A stretch of DNA of 64,000 bases from Sediminicoccus sp. KRV36 (GCF_023243115.1 NZ_CP085081.1:2728001-2792000); one strand, 5' to 3'. Positions 45,794 to 54,716 are shown, counted from the first letter of the stretch. Notes: generated from the letters alone by a model not told the origin. Made by a program: numbers and translations.

Positions 45794-46183
45794 ATGGCCC
45801 GCACCCGCATCTCGTCCGGTTCCCGCTTCGAGGAGGAAATCGGCTATTCCCGTGCCGTCGTGGATGGGGATGACATCTTCGTCTCCGGCACCACCGGCTA
45901 TGACTACACCACCATGACCATCGTGGATGATGTGGTGGCGCAGGCCGACCAGACCTTCCGCAACATCGCCGAGGCGCTGGCGAAGGCCGATGCCACGCTG
46001 GATGATGTGGTGCGCGTGCTGTTCATCGTGCCGCGGCGTGGCGATTGGGAGCCCTGCTACCCCGTCATCAAGAAATACCTGGGCAAGGCGCGCCCCGCCT
46101 CCACGCTGATCCATGCGCTGCTGCAAAATGACGCGATGCGCATCGAGATCGAAGTCACTGCCCGCCGCCAGAAGAAGGCCTGA
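45794..46183 (+). CDS. RidA-family protein
   Basis: A 129-residue YjgF/YER057c/UK114 protein. It has IGYSRAVVDGDDIFVSGTTG, the central helix region and the C-terminal ARPASTLIHALLQNDAMRIEIE. The arginine of the RidA active site (usually in PARxxxxV) appears within ARPAS. RidA proteins hydrolyse reactive enamine/imine intermediates, though some subgroups lack this activity. It lies four bases before a VOC gene in the same direction. Confidence 0.88.
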   Translation: MARTRISSGSRFEEEIGYSRAVVDGDDIFVSGTTGYDYTTMTIVDDVVAQADQTFRNIAEALAKADATLDDVVRVLFIVPRRGDWEPCYPVIKKYLGKARPASTLIHALLQNDAMRIEIEVTARRQKKA

Positions 46184-46187
46184 CGCC

Positions 46188-46586
46188 ATGCGGTTTTCCG
46201 TCGATCGCCTGGATCACTTCGTCATCACCGTGAAGGATGTCGAGATCAGCGCCGCCTGGTACCAGCGCGTCCTGGGCATGGAGCGGGCGGAATTCGGCCC
46301 GCATCGCCGCACCTCGCTGCGCTTCGGCGGGCAGAAGATCAATCTGCGGCCGGTGGAAGCCACGCAGGCCGAATGGTGGACCGGCCCGGCCGCCGCACCG
46401 GGCGGGCAGGATCTCTGCTTCATCGTCACCGTCAGCGCGCATCAGGTGGTGGAACATCTGCACCGCTGCGGCGTGATGATCGACATGGGGCCGGTGCCGA
46501 AGGATGGCGCGCTCGGCCCCATCAACTCGGTCTATTGCCGTGACCCGGACGGCAACCTGATCGAGATTTCGACGTATAGTGACTGA
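46188..46586 (+). CDS. VOC-superfamily protein (glyoxalase-like)
   Basis: A 132-residue vicinal-oxygen-chelate protein. It opens VDRLDHFVITVKDVEISAAWYQRVLGM, with a metal-binding His in DHFVITV. The repeat half follows with FIVTV and ends with YCRDPDGNLIEIS, whose Glu completes the site. Such proteins bind Mg, Zn or Fe and range from glyoxalase to fosfomycin-resistance types. Its substrate is unknown. ATG 46188 gives the full domain. Confidence 0.85.
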   Translation: MRFSVDRLDHFVITVKDVEISAAWYQRVLGMERAEFGPHRRTSLRFGGQKINLRPVEATQAEWWTGPAAAPGGQDLCFIVTVSAHQVVEHLHRCGVMIDMGPVPKDGALGPINSVYCRDPDGNLIEISTYSD

Positions 46587-46599
46587 CCGAGAGTAACCA

Positions 46600-46690
46600 G
46601 GGGGGCACGCCGCCCCCGCCCACCTGCCGCAAGCAGGGATGCAGGGACGTGCTCCCTGCCGGGGAGTTTGAGGGGGCAAGCCCCCCTCAA
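46600..46690. repeat. Cluster of three hairpins before fumC
   Basis: Three palindromes in 90 bases: GGGGGC-ACGCC-GCCCCC (46601-46617), GCAGGGA-CGTGC-TCCCTGC (46641-46659) and TTGAGGGGGC-AA-GCCCCCCTCAA (46668-46690). They lie in the 115-base gap between the VOC and fumC genes. The last ends at the fumC ribosome site (AGGAG). It could terminate transcription, or be a REP-like element. Confidence 0.6.
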
Positions 46691-46701
46691 GGAGCAAGCC
46701 G

Positions 46702-48087
46702 ATGCGCACCGAAACCGATAGCCTGGGCAGCATTGAAATCCCGGAGGATCGCCTCTGGGGCCCACAAACCGAGCGCGCCCGCGCCCTGTTTGCCATCGGC
46801 ACGGAGCGTTTTCCGCCGATCCTCATCCGCAGCATGGGCCAGCAGAAATGGGCCGCGGCCGAGGCCAATGCGCGGCTGGGGGAACTCCCGGTCCATCTCG
46901 CCGACCCGATCCGCCAGGCGGCAAATGAAATCATCCAGGGCAGCCGGGACGAGGATTTTCCGCTGACCATCTGGCAGACGGGCTCCGGCACGCAGACCAA
47001 CATGAACGCCAATGAGGTGATCGCCAATCGCGCCAACCAGCTGCTCGGGCATCCGCTCGGCGCGCGGGAGCCGGTGCATCCCAATGACCACGTGAATCGC
47101 GGCCAATCCTCGAATGACAGCTTCCCTACGGTGATGCATCTAGCCGCCGCCCAGGCCGTGCAGTTCCGGCTGAAGCCGGCGCTGGAAACGCTTGCCGCCA
47201 GCCTGAACGCCCGGGCGGAGGAATGGGCCGGCATCATCAAGATCGGCCGGACGCATCTGATGGATGCGGTGCCGGTCACGCTGGGTGGCGAATTCGCCAC
47301 CTATGCGCGCCAGATGATGCATGGCGTGGCGCGGCTGGAGGGCTGCATGCCCCGCCTGTTGCAACTCCCCCAGGGCGGCACCGCGGCCGGAACCGGCCTG
47401 AACCGCCATCCCGATTTCGATGTCATCTTCTGCGAGGTGATCGCCACGCGCATTGGCCTCGCCTTCACCCCCAACCCCGACAAATCCGAGGGCATGGCGG
47501 CGCATGACGCTTTGCTGGAACTGCACGGCGCGCTGAACACCATCGCCGCCTCGCTCATGAAGATCGCCAATGATGTGCGGCTGATGGGGAGCGGCCCGCG
47601 CGCCGGGATCGCGGAGCTGATCCTGCCCGAGGACGGGCTTTCCAGCAGCATCATGCCCGGCAAGACCAACCCGACGCAGAGCGAGGCGCTGGCCATGGTC
47701 TGCGCCCAGGTGATGGGCAACCAGGTGACGGTGAGCATCGGCGCCAGCTCAGGCCATCTGGAGCTGAACACCTTCAAGCCCGTCATCATCCATGCCGTGC
47801 TGCAATCGGCGCTGCTGCTGGCGGATGCGGCCGAGAGCTTCGCCCGCAACATGGTGGAGAAGCTCGCGCCCAACCTGCCGCGCATCGCCGAGAACCTCGC
47901 GAAGTCGCTGATGCTGGCGACCGCACTCAACCCCCATATCGGCTATGACCGGGCGGTGGCCGTGGCAAAGCTCGCCCTGCATGAGGATCTGACGTTGCGT
48001 GAGGCGGCCTTGCGCCTGAACGCCGTCACTGAGGAGGAGTTCGACGCCTGGGTGCGGCCGGACGCCATGCTCCACCCGCAAGCCTGA
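46702..48087 (+). CDS. fumC: Class II fumarate hydratase FumC
   Basis: A 461-residue fumarase of the aspartase/fumarase superfamily. It has the GSGTQTNMNANEVI segment, a GRTHLMDAVPVTLG segment, and SSSIMPGKTNPTQ, the family signature containing the active-site serine loop. It is iron-free and oxygen-stable. ATG 46702 gives the standard opening MRTETDSLG. It lies after a hairpin cluster and two bases before the ribbon-helix-helix gene. Confidence 0.96.
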   Translation: MRTETDSLGSIEIPEDRLWGPQTERARALFAIGTERFPPILIRSMGQQKWAAAEANARLGELPVHLADPIRQAANEIIQGSRDEDFPLTIWQTGSGTQTNMNANEVIANRANQLLGHPLGAREPVHPNDHVNRGQSSNDSFPTVMHLAAAQAVQFRLKPALETLAASLNARAEEWAGIIKIGRTHLMDAVPVTLGGEFATYARQMMHGVARLEGCMPRLLQLPQGGTAAGTGLNRHPDFDVIFCEVIATRIGLAFTPNPDKSEGMAAHDALLELHGALNTIAASLMKIANDVRLMGSGPRAGIAELILPEDGLSSSIMPGKTNPTQSEALAMVCAQVMGNQVTVSIGASSGHLELNTFKPVIIHAVLQSALLLADAAESFARNMVEKLAPNLPRIAENLAKSLMLATALNPHIGYDRAVAVAKLALHEDLTLREAALRLNAVTEEEFDAWVRPDAMLHPQA

Positions 48088-48089
48088 GC

Positions 48090-48338
48090 ATGCGGCACCT
48101 ACGCAAGCGCAGCCTGCGCCTGGCGGGCCACGCCACCTCCATCGCACTGGAGCCGATCTTCTGGGCGGTGCTGGAAGGCGAAGCTGCACGCCGCGGCGCG
48201 ACACTCGCGGCGCTGATCGCCGAGCAGGATGCGCTGCGCGCGGAAACCGGGGAGCCACTGGCCAGCCGGCTGCGCGTCTTTGCCGTCAGCACCGTGACCG
48301 CCGTACATGGCATGGACGGATCAGACGGGCCAGCATGA
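48090..48338 (+). CDS. Ribbon-helix-helix domain protein
   Basis: An 82-residue protein of the RHH_4 type: RKRSLRLAGHATSIALEPIFWAVLE followed by RRGATLAALIAE. The strand then two helices suggest a ribbon-helix-helix DNA-binding fold, so it may be a small regulator; binding site unknown. It lies two bases after fumC and may be co-transcribed. Confidence 0.8.
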   Translation: MRHLRKRSLRLAGHATSIALEPIFWAVLEGEAARRGATLAALIAEQDALRAETGEPLASRLRVFAVSTVTAVHGMDGSDGPA

Positions 48339-48456
48339 CCTGCCGGGCATAATTGCGAACCGACGGCGATGCATCCGCCAGATCAGGCGGCATTCAAGCC
48401 GGAGGGGACCCGCTGGGGGGCCGTGATGCCGCAAGCCGATCCGGAAGCGGGGCCGC

Positions 48457-49332
48457 TCAGCCGTTGATGCGCCAGGCCTCGCCTTCCCGCCGCGCCAGGC
48501 CATCCTCTTCCAGCATGATGAGCTGTGCCAGCAGGCTGCGCCCCGCCGCCGTGACCAGCCTCGGATCGAGCGGCCCATAGACCTGCCCCACCAGCGCGGG
48601 GATCGCCATGGCCCCGCCCTCACGCAGCGCCGCGATGATGCGCGCTTCGCGCCGCTGGCGGTGCTCGGCCAGGCCATCCAGGAAGGGCATCGGGTCGGGC
48701 AGCTTCGGGCCGTGGCCGGGGAGGTAGAGGTGGTCCTGCCCTTCGCGCGCGCGCAGCTTGGCGAGGCTCGTCATGAAGTCGCGCATATTGCCGTCGGGCG
48801 GGCTGACCACGCTGGTGGACCAGCTCATCACATGATCCGCGCTGAACAGGATGCCCGTACCCTCCAGCGCAAAACACAGGTGGTTGCCGCAATGGCCGGG
48901 CGTGAAGATGGGCGTCACGCGCCAATCGCCGCCATCCAGCGGCACGCCGTCATGCAGCTTCACATCGGGCTGGAAATCGTGATCGCCGCTTTCCACGCCG
49001 GGCGTGGCATGCGGGCCGAATGCATGGGTCGCAGCGTCGGTTGCGGCCTGCAACGGGGCCGCACCCGGAGAATGGTCGCGATGCGTATGCGATACCAGGA
49101 TATGCGTGATCCGCTCACCCTCGGTCGCGGCCAGGATGGCGGCCAGGTGATCCGCATCCACCGGCCCCGGATCGAGCACCGCGACCGAGGCGCCGCCGCC
49201 GATCAGATAGGTGTTGGTGCCACGAAAGGTGAAGGGGCCCGGGTTGTTGCACAGCACCCGCCGCACACCGGGCGCGATCTGCTCCACCGCGCCATGCACC
49301 AGCGTATCGTCGCGCCGAAAGGGGATGTTCAA
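48457..49332 (-). CDS. MBL-fold metallo-hydrolase (LACTB2-like)
   Basis: A 291-residue metallo-beta-lactamase-fold protein. The metal motif is SHTHRDHSPG (H82, H84, D86, H87), with a further His in FTPGHCGNH and an Asp in SADHVM. A C-terminal winged-helix-like region follows, as in LACTB2-type proteins. The substrate is unknown; RNA and thioesters are both possible. TTG 49332 overlaps the DMT stop (TTGA) and is preceded by GAGGA. A 118-base gap to the RHH gene holds only a short CCGCC/GGCGG inverted repeat. Confidence 0.83.
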   Translation of the reverse strand: MNIPFRRDDTLVHGAVEQIAPGVRRVLCNNPGPFTFRGTNTYLIGGGASVAVLDPGPVDADHLAAILAATEGERITHILVSHTHRDHSPGAAPLQAATDAATHAFGPHATPGVESGDHDFQPDVKLHDGVPLDGGDWRVTPIFTPGHCGNHLCFALEGTGILFSADHVMSWSTSVVSPPDGNMRDFMTSLAKLRAREGQDHLYLPGHGPKLPDPMPFLDGLAEHRQRREARIIAALREGGAMAIPALVGQVYGPLDPRLVTAAGRSLLAQLIMLEEDGLARREGEAWRING

Positions 49333-50237
49333 GGCGTATTTCCTCGTTTTTGCGCGGCACGGATCATCTCTCGGCGCATGATGTAAAGGGCGGCGAGCAC
49401 GATCAAGCCCGAGCCGATGAAGGTGGCGATGCCCGGCGCCTCGCCAAAGAGGATCCAGCCCAGCAGCACCGCCCAGAGGATCCCCGTATAGGAATAGGCC
49501 CCGAGGGAGGAGACCTGCGCACTCGCGAAGGCCTCGGTCAGCATCACCTGCGCGATGGCGCCCACCACGCCGATCAGGATCAGCAGCAGCCATTCCTGGC
49601 CCATCGGCGTCACCCAGACGAAGGGGAGCGTGAGGGCGGTGAAGCCCGTCATCAGCAGGGATTGCCAGAGCACGATGGTGGTGGAGCGCTCGGTCGCCGA
49701 AAGGCTGCGCACCAGCAGCGTGGTGGCGGCTGAGAAGACGCCATGCATGACGGCCACGGCCATGCCGAAGATGATCCAGGGGTCCATCGGCCCCATGAAG
49801 GCCCCCTTGCCGAGCGCGATCACCAGGATGCCGACGAAGCCCAACCCCACCGCGCCGAAGCGGTGAATCCCGACCTTCTCGCCCAGCAGCGGAATGGCCA
49901 GGAGGGTCACGAAGATCGGCGTGGTGAAGGTCAGCGCCGTCTGCTCGGCAAGCGGCAGGACGGTCAGCGCGAAGAAGGAGCAGGACATGGCCGCCGTGCC
50001 GGTCATGGCGCGCAGGACATGCTGTGGAAAGCGCTGTGTCGTGAGGCTCGCCCCACCCCCCATGCGGGTCACGATGAGGAACACCACCGGCAAGGCAAGG
50101 ATGCTGCGGAAGAACATGATCTCGAAGAAGGGAATGCGCGCCCCCACCAGCTTCACCACCGCACTCATCATGGTGAAGAGCGCGGTGGAAGCGAGCATCA
50201 GCAGCGCGCCGCGCTTCGCGTCATGCCTGAGCGCCAC
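49329..50237 (-). CDS. DMT-superfamily EamA transporter
   Basis: A 302-residue, ten-TM drug/metabolite transporter with two EamA repeats (about residues 10-140 and 155-290). The second repeat contains SSLGAYSYTGILWAVLLGWILFGE, the typical EamA end. It likely exports amino acids or other metabolites. The N-terminus overlaps the next DMT gene by 17 bases, so both are from one transcript and may work in sequence. Confidence 0.87.
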   Translation of the reverse strand: MALRHDAKRGALLMLASTALFTMMSAVVKLVGARIPFFEIMFFRSILALPVVFLIVTRMGGGASLTTQRFPQHVLRAMTGTAAMSCSFFALTVLPLAEQTALTFTTPIFVTLLAIPLLGEKVGIHRFGAVGLGFVGILVIALGKGAFMGPMDPWIIFGMAVAVMHGVFSAATTLLVRSLSATERSTTIVLWQSLLMTGFTALTLPFVWVTPMGQEWLLLILIGVVGAIAQVMLTEAFASAQVSSLGAYSYTGILWAVLLGWILFGEAPGIATFIGSGLIVLAALYIMRREMIRAAQKRGNTP

Positions 50238-51159
50238 GTGCTACCCTTTCCTGCGCGCGGCGCAGCCGCTCGCGATGCAGATTGTAGAGCCCGGCGCAGA
50301 TCACGATCACGGCGCCAACCAGCGTGGTCCAGGCCGGAATTTCGCCCCAGATGACGAAGCCGAGGGCGAGGCCCCACAGCAGCGGCGTGTATTCCAGGGG
50401 CGCGAGCGAGGCGATATTCGCCATGGCATAGCCGCGCGCGAAAAGCAGATGCGCCACGGCATTGGCCGCGCCGAAAAACACCAGCAGCACAAGCCAGCCG
50501 CCCGAGGGAAAGATCTCCGGAAAGCCCTGCGGCGGCCAGAGTGCGGCGATGGGCAGCACCAGCAGCCCCAGCGGGATGTGCGTCAGCATCAGCCAGAAGG
50601 AGATGCAGGCGGGTGTGTCCGTGCTGGCCAGCATGCGCGTCCAGATGCGGCTCAGCGCCATGCCGCAGACGGCGATGAGCAGCACGCCCGTCTCCCAGCG
50701 CCACAACTCGCCACCCGGTTGCAGCATGAAGAGCACGCCGAGGAAGCCGACCGCGCAGGAGGTCCAGCGCCGCCAGCCCACCCGCTCGCCCAGCATCGGA
50801 ATGGCCAGCAGCGTCATCAGCAGGGGTGATGCGGCGGCCACGGCGTAGCTGTCGGCCAGGCCAAAGCCCGACATCCAGACGAAATACCAAAGGATCGAGA
50901 CCGAGCAATGCACCACGGAACGCAGGGCAACCAGGCGCGCATTGCGCGGCCAAAGCCCCCGCCCGCCGCTGAGAATGGCGATGGAGGTGGCACCCACGCT
51001 GCCGCGCCAAAGCATGGCACCCGCAACGCCGATCAGCGGCAGCGCGAATTTTACCGCCGCATCGGCAAAGGAAATGATGGCATAGCCGAGTGCGGCCAGC
51101 ATCAGGCCACGCACCGCCGCCTCGCCGCTGGTGGACCGGCCGGGTGGGTCCTTATCCAA
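50221..51159 (-). CDS. Second DMT-superfamily EamA transporter
   Basis: A 312-residue ten-TM EamA transporter, paralogous to its downstream neighbour. Recognisable segments are LALGFVIWGEIPAWTTLVGAV and PLLMTLLAIPMLGERV. TTG 51159 overlaps the MaoC-type gene by eight bases. A GTG at 51114 and an ATG at 51102, both in frame, would remove a poorly conserved leader. Substrate unknown. Confidence 0.83.
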   Translation of the reverse strand: MDKDPPGRSTSGEAAVRGLMLAALGYAIISFADAAVKFALPLIGVAGAMLWRGSVGATSIAILSGGRGLWPRNARLVALRSVVHCSVSILWYFVWMSGFGLADSYAVAAASPLLMTLLAIPMLGERVGWRRWTSCAVGFLGVLFMLQPGGELWRWETGVLLIAVCGMALSRIWTRMLASTDTPACISFWLMLTHIPLGLLVLPIAALWPPQGFPEIFPSGGWLVLLVFFGAANAVAHLLFARGYAMANIASLAPLEYTPLLWGLALGFVIWGEIPAWTTLVGAVIVICAGLYNLHRERLRRAQERVARGAQA

Positions 51160-51976
51160 GCACGGCTTCCGCCTGCATGCAGGCCGCACCTCCGTGGTCG
51201 CGCGTCTCGGCGATCGCGGTGCCGCCCTCGATGCGGGCCAGGACCGAAAGCGCGTTGCCCGCGAAGCAGGGCCGCTTGCCGCGGAAGGCGAAGTGCCTGA
51301 GGCGACGATCAGGTGCGGCATCCAGGATGGTCTGCGCCATCAGCGTGGCCTGCAGCGGCCCGTGCACGATCAGGCCGGGATAGCCCTCCTCGCCCGTCAC
51401 ATAGGGCATGTCGTAATGGATGCGGTGGCCATTCCCGGTCAGCGCCGAATAACGGAACAGCAGCAGCGCATCGGGCGTCAGGTCCAGCCGCGCGTCATGC
51501 GCGAAATCCGGCGCCGCCTCGGCCGGGCGCACGGCCGCCCCCTCGGCGCCGCGATAGACGATGTCATGCTCCTCGCTCAGCACGTGGCCGCGCGGGCCGG
51601 TGATCTCATGCCGGACGGTGACGAAGACGAGCTTGCCGGAGCCACCGGATTTCTCCGAGATGGCGGCAATTGTCGAAACCCGCGTCACCCGGTCATCCGC
51701 GCGCAGCGCCTGGGCGTGAAAATCCAGCCGCCCGCCGGCCCACATGCGGCGGGGCAATTCATGCACGGGCGGGAGAAACCCGCCCCGCCTTGGGTGGCCA
51801 TCCGGCCCCACGCCCGCGGGTGGCCGCCAATCCTGGAACAGCATCCAGTGCCAGAGCGGCGGCACATCCCCGTCCGGAATCGGACGGTCGAGCGTGGCGG
51901 CGAGGCCCTCGATCAGCCGGGGGTCAAGGCGGTCCTCACGGGTCTCCGTGCGGCCGAGGAAATCCTGGTAGGTCAT
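51152..51976 (-). CDS. MaoC/FAS1-like dehydratase (HTD2 or mesaconyl-CoA hydratase type)
   Basis: A 274-residue double-hotdog protein. The N-terminal half contains WHWMLFQDWRPPAGVGPDGH and RRMWAGGRLDFHAQALR. The C-terminal half has FRYSALTGNGHRIHYDMPYV and YPGLIVHGPLQATLMA, typical of FAS1-like and mesaconyl-C4-CoA hydratases. It probably hydrates or dehydrates a CoA thioester. ATG 51976 follows AAGGA; a longer frame to 52069 is less likely. It heads a run including two DMT transporters. Confidence 0.83.
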   Translation of the reverse strand: MTYQDFLGRTETREDRLDPRLIEGLAATLDRPIPDGDVPPLWHWMLFQDWRPPAGVGPDGHPRRGGFLPPVHELPRRMWAGGRLDFHAQALRADDRVTRVSTIAAISEKSGGSGKLVFVTVRHEITGPRGHVLSEEHDIVYRGAEGAAVRPAEAAPDFAHDARLDLTPDALLLFRYSALTGNGHRIHYDMPYVTGEEGYPGLIVHGPLQATLMAQTILDAAPDRRLRHFAFRGKRPCFAGNALSVLARIEGGTAIAETRDHGGAACMQAEAVLG

Positions 51977-52067
51977 CCGGACATCCTTCCCCGCTTGCCG
52001 CCGGTGCCGCAACCGGGTTTTCCGCGCATCTGCCATCCCTCCGCCATGTTCCGGGCTTGCAACCGCC

Positions 52068-52841
52068 ATGGCGCGCCGTCAGAACCGCAGCATGGACGCA
52101 GCGGAATACGCCCTGATGGACGCGGTCGAGGACCGGATGTGGTGGTATCGCGCCATGCACGGCCACGCCCTGCGCGCGCTGGCCCATTTGCCCGAGGATG
52201 CGCGCATCCTCGATGCGGGCTGCGGCACGGGCGGCTTCCTGGCGAGGCTCCGCGCTGCGCATCCGCAGGCGAGGCTGTTCGGCCTGGAATACGCGCAGGA
52301 AGCGGCGGCCCGCGCCGCCAGCAAGGCCGGCACCCATGTCGCCGCCGGCACGGTGAACGCCCTGCCCTTCCCCAGCGCCTATTTCGATGCCGTGGTGAGC
52401 CTGGATGTCCTCTGCCATGGCGGCGTCGAAGAGGCAGCCGCCCTGGCCGAATTCCGCCGCGTCCTGCGGCCGGGCGGCCTGCTGGTGCTGAATCTGCCGG
52501 GCCATGAATGGCTGCGTTCGGCGCATGACCGGCGGGTGCACAATGCCCGCCGCTATGACCGCACCCGCGCGGCGACGCTGCTGGCCGGGGCCGGGTTCGA
52601 GAGCCCCGCCTCGCGCCACTGGAATTCCCTGCTGCTGCCGCTCATGATCGTCCAGCGCAAGCTGCGCAAAAGCGATGAGGGCGCGGCCTCGGATGTGGCG
52701 CCCTTTCCGCCCTGGCTGGATGCCAGCCTCTATTCCGTCTGCCAGTTGGAGGCGGCGCTGCTGGGCGCCGGGCTTCGCTTTCCGGCAGGCGGCTCCCTCC
52801 TCGCCACCGCAACCCGCCCTTCGGATCCCGCATCGCCATGA
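52068..52841 (+). CDS. Class I SAM-dependent methyltransferase
   Basis: A 257-residue methyltransferase. Motif I is ILDAGCGTGGFLARL, followed by LFGLEYAQEAAARA and FDAVVSLDVLCHG, with FRRVLRPGGLLVLNLPGHEW after that. This is the UbiE/Methyltransf_11 pattern. The target is unknown. ATG 52068 is used; ATG 52092 is a possible alternative. It overlaps the glycosyltransferase gene by four bases, so it may methylate a sugar or lipid carrier made by that gene set. Confidence 0.87.
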   Translation: MARRQNRSMDAAEYALMDAVEDRMWWYRAMHGHALRALAHLPEDARILDAGCGTGGFLARLRAAHPQARLFGLEYAQEAAARAASKAGTHVAAGTVNALPFPSAYFDAVVSLDVLCHGGVEEAAALAEFRRVLRPGGLLVLNLPGHEWLRSAHDRRVHNARRYDRTRAATLLAGAGFESPASRHWNSLLLPLMIVQRKLRKSDEGAASDVAPFPPWLDASLYSVCQLEAALLGAGLRFPAGGSLLATATRPSDPASP

Positions 52842-53791
52842 CCGAACACCCCATTGGCCTGAGCATCATCGTCCCCGTCTATCGCGGGGCGAGCACCATC
52901 GGGCGCCTGGTGGAGGCTGTCTCCCTGCTCAAGCCCGCCGGCGGAATCGAGATCATCCTCGTCAATGACGGCAGCCCGGATGACAGCGGCGATGTCTGCC
53001 GGCGCCTGGCGGAGACAGCGACCGTGCCGCTCACCTATATCGAGCACGCGCGGAATTTCGGCGAGCATAATGCGGTGATGACAGGGCTGCGCCATGCCCG
53101 CGGCGCCTATGTCATCAACATGGATGATGATCTGCAAAACCCGCCGGAGGAGGTGATCCGCCTCTATGACCACGCAAGGCTCGGCGGTTGGGACGTGGTC
53201 TATACGCGCTACGCCAAGAAGGAGCATGAGGGCTGGCGCAACCTGGGCAGCCGCTTTGCCAACAAGGTGGCGGACAGCCTGCTGGACAAGCCACAGGGGC
53301 TCTACCTTTCCTCCTTCCGCTGCATGAGTGCGATGGTGGTGCAGGAAATCACCCGCTATTCCGGCCCCTACCCTTATATTGACGGCCTGATCATGCAGGT
53401 GACGCAGCGCATCTCCTCGATCGAGGTCGCGCATTACGCACGCGCCGATGGCGTCTCCAACTACAACATGCGCCGCCTCGTGCGGCTGTGGCTGAACCTC
53501 GCCACCAATTTCTCGGTGCTGCCGCTGCGCCTGGCGATCTTCGCCGGTGTGGGCATGGGGGTGCTGGGCTTTGTCCTCGCCATCGTGGTGATCATCGAGG
53601 CGGTCTTCTTCAACACGCCCTCCGGCTGGGCCTCCACCATGATGCTGATGCTGCTGATCGCCGGGGTGCAATTCACGATCCTGGGCGTCATGGGCGAATA
53701 TCTCGGCCGCGCCTTTCTCTCGGCCAATGGCAAGCCGCAGGGTGTCGTGCGCGAAGTGCTGCGCCCGCGCGAAAAGGTGCTGGGCGAATGA
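52838..53791 (+). CDS. Polyprenyl-phosphate glycosyltransferase (GT2, ArnC/GtrB-like)
   Basis: A 317-residue GT2 enzyme with two C-terminal TM segments. It has LSIIVPVYRGASTIG, VNDGSPDDSG, EHARNFGEHNAVMTG and the DXD-bearing NMDDDLQNPPE. The shape is that of ArnC, DpmI and GtrB: it charges undecaprenyl or similar lipid phosphate with a sugar from an NDP donor. It is coupled at both ends, by ATGA overlaps, to a methyltransferase and a small flippase-like gene. Confidence 0.9.
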   Translation: MTEHPIGLSIIVPVYRGASTIGRLVEAVSLLKPAGGIEIILVNDGSPDDSGDVCRRLAETATVPLTYIEHARNFGEHNAVMTGLRHARGAYVINMDDDLQNPPEEVIRLYDHARLGGWDVVYTRYAKKEHEGWRNLGSRFANKVADSLLDKPQGLYLSSFRCMSAMVVQEITRYSGPYPYIDGLIMQVTQRISSIEVAHYARADGVSNYNMRRLVRLWLNLATNFSVLPLRLAIFAGVGMGVLGFVLAIVVIIEAVFFNTPSGWASTMMLMLLIAGVQFTILGVMGEYLGRAFLSANGKPQGVVREVLRPREKVLGE

Positions 53792-54129
53792 CGCTGTATT
53801 GGGGCGCGCTGATCGCCGCCATCACCTCCTCGCTGATCGGCCAGGTGCTGCTCAAGATGGGGGCCGAGGCGGTGCAGGGCGTCAGCTTCATCAGCCAGAT
53901 GCTGCGCTGGCAGACCATGCTTGGGCTTTGCTTCTACGGCAGCGGGGCGATGCTCTACATCGCGGCTCTGCGCCGCATCCCGATGAGCGTAGCCCTGCCC
54001 TGCACGGCGGCAAGCTATGTGGTGATCGCTGCCATCGGCTGGTATTTCTTCGGCGAGACGCTGGGTACCCAGAAGATCGCCGCCATCGCCCTGATCGCGG
54101 CCGGCGTGGTGCTGCTGGCCGCTGCCTGA
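53788..54129 (+). CDS. Small EamA/SMR-like membrane protein, probable flippase
   Basis: A 113-residue protein with four TM segments and the SMR/EamA pattern, including a conserved early segment SLIGQVLLKMG (compare ArnE/ArnF) and a late GWYFFGETLGTQKIAAI. Coming directly after an ArnC-like transferase, it probably flips the lipid-linked sugar to the periplasm. Drug export is less likely. Its ATG overlaps the GT2 stop (ATGA). Confidence 0.85.
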   Translation: MTLYWGALIAAITSSLIGQVLLKMGAEAVQGVSFISQMLRWQTMLGLCFYGSGAMLYIAALRRIPMSVALPCTAASYVVIAAIGWYFFGETLGTQKIAAIALIAAGVVLLAAA

Positions 54130-54180
54130 ACGCGACAAGCCGGCGATTGATCCCGCTTCCCGCCCATGGGGGGCGGCGTT

Positions 54181-54711
54181 ATGCGCCGTTGCATGCTCAT
54201 CCGTGACGCCCGCGATTCCGACCTGCCCGCCATCACCGCCATATACGCCCATTGGGTCACGCATGGGCGCGCCAGCTTCGAGCTGGACCCGCCCGACCTT
54301 GCGGAGATGACGCGCCGGCGCGCCACGGTGCAGGCGGGTGGCTATCCGTATCTGGTGGCCGAACACGCGGGCCAGGTGCTGGGCTATGCCTATGCCAGCC
54401 TCTACCGCGCGCGGCCTGCCTATCGCTTCACGGTGGAGAACAGCGTCTATGTCCGGCCGGGCGAGGCACGCCAGGGTGCCGGGCGGGCGCTGCTGGATGA
54501 ACTCGTCACGCGCTGCACGGCCAGCGGCTTCCGGCTGATGATCGCCGTCATCGGCGACAGCGCCAACACAGCCTCCATCCGCCTGCACGGCGCGGCCGGC
54601 TTCCAGCACGCGGGGCTGCTGCCCGGCACCGGCTGGAAGCATGGCCAATGGGTGGACACCGTGCTGATGACGCGTGAGCTGGGCGCCGGGCGCGGCACGC
54701 CGCCAGGCTGA
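54181..54711 (+). CDS. GNAT-family N-acetyltransferase (PAT-like)
   Basis: A 176-residue GNAT acetyltransferase. Typical segments are IRDARDSDLPAITAIYAHWV, the acetyl-CoA-binding VYVRPGEARQGAGRALLDEL and GDSANTASIRLHGAAGF, followed by GWKHGQWVDTVLM. This most resembles phosphinothricin-acetyltransferase-type enzymes acting on small amines or methionine sulfoximine. ATG 54181 follows a G-rich site; ATG 54193 is also possible. It converges on radC. Confidence 0.85.
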   Translation: MRRCMLIRDARDSDLPAITAIYAHWVTHGRASFELDPPDLAEMTRRRATVQAGGYPYLVAEHAGQVLGYAYASLYRARPAYRFTVENSVYVRPGEARQGAGRALLDELVTRCTASGFRLMIAVIGDSANTASIRLHGAAGFQHAGLLPGTGWKHGQWVDTVLMTRELGAGRGTPPG

Positions 54712-54716
54712 ACGGG

